Shown: positions 10,851-23,100 of the stretch, piece after piece
Numbering within the stretch: the first letter of the stretch is position 1
Layout: every line of letters starts with the position of its first letter
From: Darksidea phi
Taxonomy: Eukaryota; Ascomycota; Dothideomycetes; Pleosporales; Lentitheciaceae
DNA length: 64,000 nucleotides
NCBI GenBank assembly: GCA_030770425.1
Contig: JASJFT010000195.1
Span: 1-64,000, forward strand
Direction of reading: 5' to 3'
Translations under genes and position numbers: made by a program
Notes under the pieces: generated by a model
Database searches by the model: none
The model's input: only the letters and a program-made list of their open reading frames with translations
What the model was told of the DNA's origin: nothing

Positions 10851-12329
10851 GTATATTTCTAATTAGTTAAATATCTATTCCTATAATTAGGAAGGTCTAG
10901 GTTCCTATCTCTATATATTATATTCCTTAAGCTTTCTTAAATAATTCTAGTATAAGTAGCTTCTATATATTTACTAGATATAAAATAGTCCTATTATTAA
11001 GTATAGTACTTTTAAAGAGGGGGTAAGTATTAAAATTTATTATTATATAGATTCCTATAAACTTATTAAAGAGCTTTAGATTAATTATTATAGTTTATAT
11101 TCCTTCTAGGTAAGCTAAGATATATACTTTACCTATCTAATTTACTATACTTAAGAGCTTCTAGCCCTTAAATACTAAGTATTTTCTTATTTTTATAAAT
11201 TTATTTAAGTTAAGGCGTTCTAGGATCTTCTAATACTTATTTAAATTAATTAGTATTTCTTTCTTAGTTACTACTATCTTAAGCCTTTTATATTTATTTA
11301 TATTTTACTTATATATTTTATACTTATTCTTTCTAGACTCTTTATATAGGTAGATTCTAGTTTTATCTACTAGATATTAGTCTAGGTATTAACTTAAGGG
11401 CTAATTTAGACGTCCCTCTAGTATTATAAATATTCTAAAGTTACTATTAGAAGTTCTTAGGAAGTACTTCTAGATTATTATAATAAATATTTTCTTAATC
11501 TTATCTAGGGTAAGCTACTTTATACTAAGTATACTATCCTATATAACTTACTAGTATATTAATTAGGTCTATTCTAGTATAAGCTTTAAAATAATAGTAT
11601 TTAAAAAATCTTAAATAATAAGCTACTCTTCTACGTCTTCTAGCTTATATATTTTTACCTTAGTATATAGAAAGTATTACTTCTTATACTATTCTTCGAG
11701 TATATAGATACTCTACTTTATCTTTTTTAAATAAGTATAGTACTCTACTTAAACTATATTCGTAGTAAGCTTTAAAGATAGAATAAGCTCTTATTTTAAT
11801 ATATATATTAGCTCTTATAGTATAGTATACTTCTAAGATATAAGCTCTATTATAGCTAGTCTAAGTAGCTTAGATATAACGGTTTTATTTATTTAGTTTT
11901 AGAGTATTTAGAGGTATATTTTCTATACTACCTAGTTACTTAAGAGGGTCTAGTACTTATTAAGTCTCTATTAGTATAGTATATCTAGGGCTATTAGACT
12001 TATACTACTCTTACTCTTATTACTAGTAATCGACTCTATTATAAGGAGTGTTAAGGTAGTATTAATTAGATTTAGAATATTCTTATCTTCTAGATTAATC
12101 TAATTCTATAGGCCTTTATTAATTACGTAAAACTAGAGCTAGATATACTAGTATAGCTATATACTATAATTACGTAGTTAGTATAATTCTATAAATAAAG
12201 CTTTACTTATAACTCTTTAAAAGAGAAGATTCTAGATATAAGGAAGTATAATATAAGAATAACTAGATTAACTAAGTAGCTACTTATTAGCTCTTTTAAG
12301 TACGTAGAAAGAATAGTCTTATACTCTTA
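10850..12329 (-). pseudogene. gag: Copia-1 gag region (degraded)
   Basis: This minus-strand stretch lies between the primer-binding site (12330-12347) and the recognisable post-protease motif at about 10.8 kb, which is where gag lies in Copia elements. Lys- and Leu-rich minus-strand frames are visible but no zinc knuckle was identified. The assignment rests on position. Confidence 0.45.
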
Positions 12330-12347
12330 AAGCGCCGGGCTTATAAC
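12330..12347 (-). promoter_or_regulatory. Copia-1 primer-binding site, half-tRNA (initiator tRNA-Met anticodon arm)
   Basis: The + strand reads AAGCGCCGGGCTTATAAC directly against the LTR. This equals the anticodon-arm sequence of fungal initiator tRNA-Met (…GCCGGGCTCATAAC…) with one CA-to-TA change. Priming from an internally cleaved initiator tRNA is known for Drosophila copia and for yeast Ty5. The site also fixes the element's orientation. Confidence 0.85.
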
Positions 12348-12536
12348 TATAAAGAAAAGAAGAGAGCTTACTAAAGCTACTTAGAAGTAAATTAAGAGAA
12401 AGATTACTATCTATTATAATAGAGAGCTCGGCTCTTCCTATATAGATCTATTAAAGTATAGAAATAATACTTCTCCGATCTATTAGAGCGTAGGAATAGT
12501 TATCCCTAGGTACTATATAGCTTAGATATTACGATA
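12348..12536 (-). repeat. Copia-1 5' LTR (189 bp)
   Basis: Same length and alignment as 5446-5634. It ends (in + coordinates) TTACGATA, where the other copies read TTATAATA. This is the RIP-variant of one original terminus. It is followed by ATCTT, the likely second copy of the target duplication. Confidence 0.9.
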
Positions 12537-12541
12537 ATCTT

Positions 12542-12958
12542 TCTTCTAGAATAAGATTTTATTCTTAAGGGCCTAGTAAACGAATAATCGAGAAAAAACG
12601 CTTTTAGAGGGGGGGAGAGGAAGAAGAGAGAAGAATAAGAGGAATAGGTAAATATCTATATCTATTACTTTCTACTTAAAAAACGATTTAACTAATACCC
12701 TTTAGATTATTCTTAGAGTATATTAATATTATATAGCCCTATATATATCTACTTATTTTACTATATAAATTATTATCTAAAAAATATTTTTCTAATATAT
12801 ATACTATATAACGCGCTTAGTATATCTAAAGAGTATCGTAGAATATATAAAAGAATACTAGTAATTTAATTTTCTATATTACCTAGAAGTTATATATACG
12901 TAGCCCTATTAGAAAGTAAGACTTACTTCTCCTATATTTCTATTTATAGTAAAGTAAG
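12542..12958 (-). other. Gypsy-B 3' untranslated region next to the polypurine tract
   Basis: TCTTCTAG resumes Gypsy-B after Copia-1; on the minus strand this is the purine-rich tract. A G-rich run (AGAGGGGGGGAGAGG) lies at about 12,606-12,620. No coding frame was recognised. Confidence 0.6.
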
Positions 12959-13181
12959 ACTATAAAGAGATACTTTAAACTTAGGGGTAGTTACTATAGA
13001 CTTTAAATATTATACTATCTATTTTAGTAGGCTATAAAGAAGAGGTATTCTAAGTTTAGGGGTAATTACTATAAGCTCTAGATTATATACTATTTATTTT
13101 AGTAGATTATAAAAGAAAGATACTCTAAATCTAGAGGTAATTACCCTAAGTTCTAGATATTATACTACCTATTTCAACGGG
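12959..13181. repeat. Three tandem units of 72-75 bp in the Gypsy-B 3' region
   Basis: Units start near 12,959, 13,031 and 13,106, each running from (G)CTATAAAG through TTTAG(A)GGTAATTACTAT to CTATTTTAGTAG. A fourth start (GCTATAAAGG) is cut at 13,181. The units differ mainly by transitions. They lie downstream of the pol stop in element orientation. One unit retains TTCAACG, a rare surviving CA. Confidence 0.8.
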
Positions 13182-13269
13182 CTATAAAGGATAGAGGCCT
13201 ATACTTAACGTTAGTAATTTTTCTAGATTTCTATCTTAATTAGTACCTCGTCTTCTAACTAGGGGCTAA

Positions 13270-16200
13270 GGAACTTATCTTATAATACGGCTTCTAGCTA
13301 CTAGACTAGTCGTTTAGATAGATTTAGCTTATTAGAGTACTTATTATAGAACTCTTTTACTTTTTAAACTACGTTTATAAAATCGCTTACTAGGTAATAG
13401 ATTAGGTCTAGGTTATAGCCTATCTATTCTATTTAATAGTAGAGCTTACTATAAACGATTCGGCTATTAAAGATATAGGCTATTAGCTACTTAGAATACC
13501 TATTTACTTCTATAGCTAGTTCTTCGGGAAGTACTTAACTAGATAATAGATCTTATATAGCTTTATATAATCTATTTATATAGAAAATATTATATATTTT
13601 TATATAAAAGGATAACTAGACTATATAAGAGCTATATCTTTAGTTAATAATAAGATAGAATTTATATATCTATTAGTCTAATTTTAAACTTAGTCTTAAG
13701 GTAGTAAATCTCTTAGATATAATATAGACTTAATCTCCTATATTAAAATCTAGGGGATAGTATTTTTTATTAGCTTATTAGCTCTAGGCTTTCTAAACTA
13801 CTACGATATTAGCTTAGATATAATTACGAACCTATTAGACTATATTAGCTTAGATTTTTACGAACTCTTAGGCTATTTATATAGTTATATTATCTAGTTA
13901 TTTAGAGGATTTATAGACGCGTTCTCGTTAGTCCTAATAATAGTAAGTCTTATAGCTAAATTCGATCTCGAATAAAGAAAATTCTATTATATTATATAGA
14001 AGAATTACCTAGATCTAGTCTATACTAGGTAGAAGATTAGACTAGTTATTTTAATAGAAGTTTATAAAAGGATATAATTATTAGTCTAGCTATTAATTAA
14101 AAACTTCTATATTACTATTAGTCTATAGGTAGTAGACTATAGATAATAACTAGCTAATTTTTATAAATCTATATAATTCTTTTATAAAGTCTAATACGAA
14201 CTATAGGTCTTAATTTAAGACTATAATATATAGAGGACTAAAGACTTACTATATATATATATAATAGAGAGTAGTTACGTCTTTAGTAGTAGTAGTCTTA
14301 AAGTAGAGTAATAAGAAAATATATTTTAATAATCTATATATTACTATAAATATATTATTATATTTCTTATAGTCCTTTAGGAAGCTTTTAAAGTTTATAA
14401 AAATATCTTTTTATATCCTCTTAGATATAGGAAGTAGTTTAAGGAGACTTAAAGTCTTATCTTAAGACTTATAACTTTATTAGTACTATTTATAGTTTCT
14501 TATATATATTTTATATTTTTATTTATTATACCCTAATAGTATAGATCTTTTAGAAGTCTAATAGTTTTTTTTATATTTAAGTAAGTAGTAATCTACGTAG
14601 TATATATTACCTAGATAAGATAGATCTTAAGAAACCCTACTTTAAGTACTACTAACTTCTCTTTTTAGAGAAGAAGTTTAGATAGGGTTAAAGATAGATA
14701 CTTATATTCTTAATAGACTAATTCTTACTTTAGTTTAAGTATAGTATATATACGATTTTTATAAAGTATATAGTTAAAAAGTAAATAAGGGTAAACTTTA
14801 GTTTTATATTTAGAATCTTAGGTATTAATAGTAGCTATTAAGATAACTATTATAGTAGAGGTCTATCTAAAGGGAATAAAGATATAAATTCTAATAGTTT
14901 TATCTTTTTTCTTTTAAGTTTTTAATTTTTTTTATTTTTAAAAGAGGGTATTTATAATAATATTAGTAGTCCTAAAGTAATAATAAATAGTATAGTAGTA
15001 GTCTATAAGCTTCTCGGCCTAGTAAGCCTATTATAGAATTAGTTTATACTTAGTTAAGAAATACTCTAGTACTTAATAATTAGTAATAACTTAGAAGGGT
15101 TTATTTAATTATAACTTTATAAGCTAAGTCCTCTATTTATTTAAACCTCTTATAATTACGAGTATCTCTTTATTATAGATCTTATAGTTTATTTCTATAA
15201 ACTTTATTATCTTTATAAAATAGACTATAGATTACTAGATTCTATTATCTTAAAGCTATATAAAGATATCTATTAGAATATTATTACTTATATTAGTTTC
15301 TATATAGGTTCTATAGTAGAGTAAGTAATATTTTATAATAACGTTTAAATATAATAATATCTTATTTTTCTTAAATATAGCTTACTCTTTAGGCCTAAAG
15401 GTATAGAATTTTCTCTTTTATAGTAGTTAGGTAAGCGGGCGGACTATATAACTATAGTCTTTTAATTATTTATAGTAGTAGTTATAAAAGTCTAAATAAG
15501 CTTATAATTCTTTTAGAATTATAGATTTCTTTTAATCTTTAATAGTTATTATCTTATCGGGATCTATACGAATCTCTTTAATACTAATAATAAAATTTAA
15601 AAACTTTACCTTAGTAACTATAAACTCGCTCTTTTTAATATTAATCTATAGTCTAGTCTTTTTAAGCTTATCTAGAATTTTACTTATATATTTCTTATAC
15701 TTAAGAGGATCTTTTAAGTAAATTAAGATATTATCTATATAGATAGTATAGATCTTATTAATTTTATCCTTAAGTATTTAATTAATATAATACTAAAAGG
15801 TTACTAGTCTATTATATAGTTTAAAAGGTAGAATATAATATTTATAATTTCTATATTATATTTTAAAAGTTATAAGATTTTCTATATTAAGGTTTAATCT
15901 AATATAGTAGAAGACTTAATATATATCTAGTTTAGTAAAGATTTTTACTTTAAAGAGTTATATTAGTATCTTCTTAATTAAGAAAATAGCTATAATATCT
16001 TTCTTTATAATTATATTAATTTTTTAATAGTTAATATAAAACCTCTACCTCCCTTTTAGCTTCTTAGTAAATAGAACGGATAAGGTAAAGTTAGTATTAT
16101 TAGTTATAATAAAGCCCTTTTTTAGATACTCTTCTAAATAAGCTTTTAGTAGCTTTAGATATTTAAGGGATATATTATAAAGTAGGCTTATACTAAACTT

Positions 16201-16560
16201 ACTTATATTATTTTTAAGAGTAATTTTATAATTAATATTCTTTCTTCTAAAGAATAGCTTATCTAAGTTAATCTTAAAGAAGTAGTCTAGAGTAGCTTCT
16301 ATATAACCTTTATAAGAAAGCTTTTCTACTATTATATTTTATACGTTCTATTCTACTAAGTCTTTTACTAAGTCTTTTAACTATCTATTTCTAATTAATA
16401 AGTTAACTTTATATAGACTAGTAGCTTTTAATATAACTTCTTTCTTATCTACGAGCTTCTATATCTTAGAAGGTTTAAGAAAATATATATTAAATTTATT
16501 ACTAGTAGTCTATTCTAGTAGGTTATTAAGAATAGATATTACTTTCTTTTTCTTCTTATT
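13270..16560 (-). pseudogene. pol: Gypsy-B pol remnant: RT, RNase H, integrase, chromodomain-like C-terminus
   Basis: Minus-strand reverse transcriptase: 'KIFTKLDI' (about 15,960-15,940), 'LPFKLYNRLVTFQ' (the LPFGLTNAPATFQ motif) and the active site Y-I-D-N-I-L-I-Y at 15,741-15,718, where the second Asp has become Asn. Integrase zinc-binding region: 'KTIRLLKDLYYWGIINKNI' near 14,560. The C-terminus (about 13,500-13,290) reads like 'SRIVYSKLYYQ-EWIGYDLD' then 'VSDFINV--KVKEFY-KYPNKL--SKRL'. This resembles the chromodomain end of fungal Gypsy elements (…Y-V-W-G-…-W-P-ASDF…YP-KPGPPKRL). The DDE triad of integrase was not pinned down. Stops are TAA/TAG throughout. Confidence 0.85.
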
Positions 16561-16899
16561 ATTTTTTTAATAATTTTATTAACTTTTCTTAAATTTAGTA
16601 TCTCTTAAATTATTATTAGTATTACTATTTATATTTCTCTATATTTCCTTAGAAGTAGTTTACTAGTTCTTTATTATTTATAATAGGGCTTTAATAGGCT
16701 TATAAACCTTCTTCTAGGAAATTATAAAAGCTTTAATAGAAATTTCTAAACTAAGTATTAGATCCTTTCTAAGTAAGTAGACCTCCTTCTATACTTTAAC
16801 TTATTAATTAATTAGATCGTTATAATATAAAGTATTATTCTAGTATTCTAGCTCTAGTTTTAAATCTAGCTTTCTTATAGTAGTTAAATTATATTTTAT

Positions 16900-19800
16900 C
16901 TACTTTAAAATATTATCTAGCTAGTATAAAGTCTAGTTATAATAATTAATTAAGGACTAAATTTACTTAAAAAACTTTTTTCTAAATATTATATCGTAAT
17001 ACTTAAGCTTATAAAAGAGGAACTAAATAAATATATTCTTTCTCTAGATTAATAGATTAGTTTAGATAGTTATATTAACTAAGTAACTATATTTTCTATT
17101 AAACCTATTAAGGGGGATTAGTTTCTTTAGTTAATAAAAGACGGGCTTTAGTTTTTTCTTTATTACTTTTAAATATTTAGAGTAGACTAATAGGTATATA
17201 TTAGTATTACTATCTACTAATTCCCTTAGTTATATAACTAGACTATTTACTATAAGTTAAATAGAAAGTATAAATAATTTTAAATTAATAAGTTATAGTA
17301 TTTTAATAAGCTATTAATAATTAAGAAGTTTAATTACTCTTATATAGGCCGCTAGGGAGGAGCTCTCCTTTAGTAGCTTTTATTTTTTAATACTATAAAG
17401 AAGGTATTAAAGTTATACTTTAAACTATTCTTCTCTTTATATAAGGAGTCTAAATAAGCTCCTTTCTTAGAATTATTAAGAAAGGTAGTATTAACTTCTA
17501 CTTTTATAGTATTCTATATTACTTTATATATAATATAATTAGAATAGTCTTACTATTTATTTCTTTTTCTATAATTAAAGTAATAATCTTACTTCTTATA
17601 CTTCTTAAAAGAGTAGTTATAAAGTTTAGAGGTATTTTTAAAATAAATAGACTTTTTTTCTAATTTATTAGAGAAGGGCCTACTTATAATTAGCTACTTT
17701 CTCTTAAAGATAACTAATTAGTTACTTTAAACGAGTTAGATCTTTTAGTACTAATTATTTTTAAGTAGTACCCTATTAATTAAAGTTATATATTTATAAA
17801 GCTTATTAAAGATAAAATTACTATTATTAAATAGATTTACCTTATTTCTTAGCTTAAAGTAGAGCTTATCTATAAATTCTTTATTCTACTAGTAATAAGA
17901 TAGATAAACCTCTATTACTAGATACTTAAAATTCTTAATAAAGTTACTAACTTCGCTAAACGCGTTTATATATAGTTAGTAGAATTTAACTTTTATCTTC
18001 TTCTTTATATAGAGATCTTTATAGTATTTCTTAATATATTCTAATAAATTTATATTAGATATAAAGTCTACTTCTTCTTCTCTAAAATTTAGTTATATCT
18101 AAATATAATCTTTTACTAGGTCTATTAGTTAGAATATAATATAGACTTAATAGATCTTAATTATCTACTAGGAGGTTTCTTATATATACTAGTCCTTATT
18201 AATAGTAAGTTTCTATTCTATATTATAGAACTAGTTCTTTAGCTTAGACTCTCTATTATTTTTAAATAAGACGGGATTAAGGTAAAACGTAGTCTTCTAG
18301 GAGTTAAAGATTTATAAGAAGTTACTTTAGTAGTTTCTTATAATATTTTCCTTTTAAATAAAGATTTATATTTTATTACCTAAAATAATAGTTATAAATT
18401 CTAATAAGACTAATAAAGATCTTATAGAGTAGATACTAGAGTAGAAAGTAGGAACTTTTTCTATTTTCTTTATAGTAAAGAGTAGTATATCTAATTCTAA
18501 TAGATACTTATAGTAATTCTTATTAGATAAAGGAGTTTATATTAGATTTAGAAATATAATTAGTTTAGTAGTTAGCTTTTTTTATAGAAAGCTTATCTAA
18601 AAGGTTAAATACTAGATTAAATTCTACTAGAATCTTTCTAGAAGCCCGGGGGTTTAAAGTAGAATATAATAGATAAAAGGGGTCCTTTAGAGGCTAATAT
18701 TTAAACTATTTAACTATATTATTATAGAGAGGAGTTCTATCTCCTCTATATCTTATCTACTATTAGGGTTATACTATAATAGTAGAGTCTTAGAAGTAGA
18801 CTTAGGGTTATACTAAGGAAGAACTATAAGTCTAGTCTTAGTATAGATAGCTATAGAGGAGGACTACTTAAGATCTTTCTCTAAACTCTACTATTTACTT
18901 ATAATTTTTTAAACTTATTAGAGCTCTTTTTAGAGCTTTTTAACTTACTTTCTATAATTATCCCTTTTCTTAACTAATTAGTTAAACTTATTAGCTATAG
19001 TATTTATAAAAGTATTCCTACTAACTATATCTACTTCTATAGTATATACTAGCCTTTTCGCTATAATAAGACGGAGATTATTATCTATTAAAGTATTAGT
19101 AATTAAATTAGATCTCTTCTAGGTAGCTAGTATATTCTAAACTATATTATAGTCTAGGAGTTCTTTCTATTCTTCTATATTTATTAAATAGGGGATTTAA
19201 GGTCTATTTTCTCCTCTAAGTAATTTAATCCTTTTAGTATACTTATTAATCTTCTCTTTAAAACTATCTTTACTTATACTTTCTTCTTAAGGGGGGAAGA
19301 TAGTTTTAAGAATCTAGGGGTTAATATATATATCTTTATTAATAAATACCTCTAAGGGGGTTAGTTTATAGACCTTAGTTAGCTTTTATTAGTATACTTT
19401 CTCTTTAGAGGAGGGTATCTTACTTCTAGCCTAGCTCTAGAACCTAGTCTAAGCTTATATACTTCTTACCCTACTTAAAACTCGACTTAAGATCTTATTC
19501 TTTTCTTTATCTTTCTTCTATAAGGAGGGCTTATAGGAGGGTAGTTTATTTAGTAGAGTAGACTTCGAAGGGCCTATCTAGTCTAGAAAATCTACTATCT
19601 TATTATTATACTAATTTAGTAATTTAATTAATTATATAAAGATAAGTTTATTATAGAATTTAGAATATAGGTCTAATTCTATATAATACTTTTATAGGTC
19701 TCTTCTCTTTAAAGAAGATACTAGGCGCTCTAGTAATATTAAAGCTCGAAATAGTCGATTTTAAGACTTATCTAAGGAAGTACTATATATTATCTACCCT
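16900..19800 (-). pseudogene. gag: Gypsy-B gag/protease region (degraded)
   Basis: This lies between the 5' LTR (19884-20151) and the reverse transcriptase, so it should hold gag and protease. On the minus strand near 17.63-17.55 kb a frame reads like 'KNTSKLYNYSFKKYKK-DYYFNYRKRNK'. The Tyr and Lys spacing suggests a former Cys/His zinc knuckle, although the spacing is not a perfect C-x2-C-x4-H-x4-C. The 19.3-18.6 kb part is Lys/Ser-rich. The boundary between gag and protease cannot be placed. Confidence 0.5.
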
Positions 19801-19883
19801 AAGTACTATAAACCTCTAGGAATTTAAAGAGGGATTAATATTTAGCTACTATCTCTAACTAAAAGTTAAAGATCTTAGAATAA

Positions 19884-20151
19884 TATAAGACTTTAGGACT
19901 AAGTATAATTAACTAGGAGTTATAATAGCTAAGGTAGCCTTCTAATTAACTAATAGTAGAATCGGTATATTAAAGCTATTCTAAGATAGTATTATAAGGG
20001 TATAAGAATAGAGGATTCTTATACCTAAATAGAGCTTAGCGCGCTAAATAACTTAACTAACTATTAGACTAATCCTCGGGATTACCTAATCTATTAACCG
20101 AAATAGAGAATAAGTAAAATAACTAGGTTACCTAGGAAATAGACTATAATA
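19884..20151 (-). repeat. Gypsy-B 5' LTR (268 bp)
   Basis: Aligns end to end with 5171-5438 at the same length. It is followed by the CTAAA duplication at 20152-20156. Confidence 0.92.
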
Positions 20152-20156
20152 CTAAA
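20152..20156. repeat. 5-bp target site duplication of Gypsy-B (right), CTAAA
   Basis: Exact match to 5166-5170. Gypsy-A coding sequence continues immediately after it. Confidence 0.92.
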
Positions 20157-23100
20157 CTACTTTTATAAATAACTATAATCTTATTCTTAACTAGCTATAG
20201 CTATATAAGATAGACCCTTAAGTAGATTACTAAAAGAAATCTTTTAAGTAGTAGGATAGAAGTATAGTAGCCGAGTATATTAAAGTTAAGATAATATCTA
20301 ATAACTTAATATAATAGTTATAATCTAGAGAGAAAGTATATATACTATACTTAAGAAGCTTTTATACTTAATTACTTATAAATAAGAAAGAATATTAACT
20401 CTAATTCCTTAATATAGTAGAGGTCGTAAAACGTCTACGAATATCTATCGACGAGATATAAATCCTAGAAGATAATAAGTCTTAGAATAATTAATACTAA
20501 AATAAGTAAGGTCTATTTTAGTTAAAAAACTAGATTCTATAATTTTATAATTACCTCGTCTACTACGTAAAGTAATACCCTAAACTAGTATAACTATCTA
20601 AGACTATAGTCTTCTAGGTTATAATATTAATAATAAATATCTCTTTATAAAGGGTCGCGGCTCTTTATTAAAAGAAGTAATAAAAGTTTAAAAATTATTT
20701 AGATACTTTCTATAATAATTTTAATAAGGAAATCGACTCTAAGAAGATTATAAAGATACTAGAATATTTTTATAATTAGCTTTAGTACTTTAGTCCTAAG
20801 CTTATTAATAGAATTACTCCTAACTTAAAGTACGACTATATTATTAATCTTAAAAAAAGAAAGATATTATTAAATCTATCTATTTATAATCTTTCTAAAA
20901 GAGAACTTAAGATTCTAAGAAAATATCTTAATAATTCTCTAAAAAAGAGGTAGATTTAGCCTAGTAAGTCTTTAGTAGAAGCCCTAATACTTTTTATACC
21001 TAAAGTTAATAATATACTTTAATTATATATTAATTATAAGGGTTTAAATAAGATAATAATTAAAAATTATTATTCTATACCTCTTATAAGTAAGATACTA
21101 GATCGGCTATCTAGGACTAAAGTCTTTACGAAACTTAATCTTTATAAGATATATTATTAATTATATATTAAAAAGAGTAATAAGTAAAAGATAGTATTTA
21201 AAATATATTATAACTATTTTAAATATTTAGTAATACTATTTAGTCTTATAAATATATCTATTATATTTTAGTTATATATCTATAAAGTCTTAGATAGTCT
21301 ATTAAATAAAATATATATTATTTATTTAGATAATATTCTTATATACTCTAAAGAGAAGAAGAACTATAAATAATATATTTATAAAGTCCTTAAGAGATTA
21401 TATAATTAAGAACTCTATTATAAAGTCTTAAAGTATATCTTCTTTATAAAGTTAGTAGAGTTTTTTAACTTTATTATAACCCCTTATAGAATAGTTATAG
21501 ACCCGATATAGGTTTAAATAATTAAAGAGTAGCTAGAGTCTAAGAACTATTAGAATATCTAAGTATTTTTTAGATTTATAAACTTTTACTAATAGTTTAT
21601 ATATAACTACTTAGATATTATTTATCTACTCTTAGAATATATAACCTCTATATAGAATTTAATACTAGTCTAATAAGATTCTAATAAAGACGCGTTAATA
21701 AAAAAGTTAAAGAAGATTAAGAAGAGTATTATAAAATAATATACCTCTTAGTTTTAGCTAGAGAATATATATAATATATTTCTTATACTCTATAAGCTCT
21801 TTATAAGAGCCCCTATTCTCTAGTACTTTAATCTAGTAAAATTTATAATAGTTATTACTAATATCTCTAAGTTTACTATAGTAGCTATCCTATTATAACT
21901 ATAAATAATAGTATTTTTAATAGAAAAATATTAAAAACTAGTTACGTTCTTTAGTCGTAAGTTTACTAAATTATAAATTTAATAGAATACTTATAATAAA
22001 GAGTTATTTACTATTATAAAATTTTTTAAATAGTAGTAGTACTATCTTAAGTACGTTCCGGATACTATCTATATACTATATAATTATAATAATCTAAGGT
22101 ATTTTATAACTATAAAGATATTCTTACCTAAGTAAGTATACTAGGTCGAAGAGTTAGTTTATTTTAATTTTAAGATTAAATATAAGTTTAGTATAAAGAA
22201 TCTAGCTAATATACTATTATAATAATCTAATTATATTAAAGGCTTTTAACTTAAGAAGAAGAGAGTATTAAAAAATATTATACTTCTTATACTCTAAAAT
22301 AAACTTTAGATATAGGTACTCTAAAAGCCTATAGCTTTATATACTAAAGATTAGATAGTATATAAATCTAATCTTACTAATAAGAATTTATAAGTAATTT
22401 ATTAGAAATTTAAAGATAATATAAACTATTCTACTATAGAATTCTCTAATATAGTACTAGTTTTTAATAATATATCGTTTATTAACCTTAATCTATCTAT
22501 AGATAAGGATAATAAATCTAAAGAGTAATTAGAAGACTTAGACTTAGCTTCGATATTTCTTTAATATTATAAAGTATTTTCTATCTTTATATTATATAAG
22601 TCTTTACTAGAAGTTATAAATAACGACTTACCCTTTAACTAGGAAATCTCTAGGCTATTATTAGACTATATTTAGGAAGTATAAGAATATAATATAGTCT
22701 ATTATAAGAATATATAATATATATAAAAGTTTAAAAGTAAAGAAGAATAAAAGATCGTATCTTTATAGATTATAGATCTAAAGGGTATTCTTTAAAGAGT
22801 AGGGAAAGTATAGATTCCTAATAATAAAGTTCTTTATTAAGCTATTCTTACGAGGAATTATAATAATCCTTTAGAAGATTATTATAGAGTAGATAAGACT
22901 ATTAAACTCTTATAAAGAAAGTACTATTAGCTAAAGCTTTAAGTAGAGGTTAATATATACGTATAAGACTACGTAGTATACTAAATAAATAAAGTATAAA
23001 GATATAAGCTATAGAAGTTATTAAAACTAATTCCTCTATTATAAAAGCTATAGTATAATTATTTCTTAGACTTTATTATTAATTTACTAGAATCTAAGAA

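Larger units (their letters stand above)
5446..12536 (-). mobile_element. Copia-1: minus-strand Ty1/Copia LTR retrotransposon containing a MITE
   Basis: Two 189-bp LTRs bound a minus-strand pol with a Copia-type reverse transcriptase core at 8161-8175 and a protease-downstream motif near 10.7-10.8 kb. The order protease, (integrase), reverse transcriptase is that of Copia. A half-tRNA primer-binding site abuts the 5' LTR (12330-12347). In element orientation the LTR begins TATTATAACG (from TGTTGTAACG) and ends CTTTATA. With the MITE removed the length is about 6.7 kb, longer than typical 5-kb Copia elements. More than 1 kb lies between pol and the 3' LTR. A truncated sister copy is at 27725-30674. 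Confidence 0.9.
5171..20151 (-). mobile_element. Gypsy-B: minus-strand chromovirus-type LTR retrotransposon, interrupted by Copia-1
   Basis: Two 268-bp LTRs in the same orientation flank a minus-strand gag-pol, and perfect CTAAA duplications flank the whole. In element orientation the order is 5' LTR (19884-20151), gag, reverse transcriptase (about 16.06-15.70 kb), integrase zinc-binding domain (about 14.6-14.4 kb), chromodomain-like end (about 13.5-13.3 kb), 3' untranslated tandem repeats, polypurine tract and 3' LTR (5171-5438). Copia-1 sits inside the polypurine region, 2 bp from the 3' LTR. Without it the element is about 7.9 kb. Confidence 0.92.

Noticed and set aside
12330..12347. A tRNA gene fragment
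   Set aside because: Only the anticodon arm is present and it abuts the LTR exactly, as a primer-binding site would.
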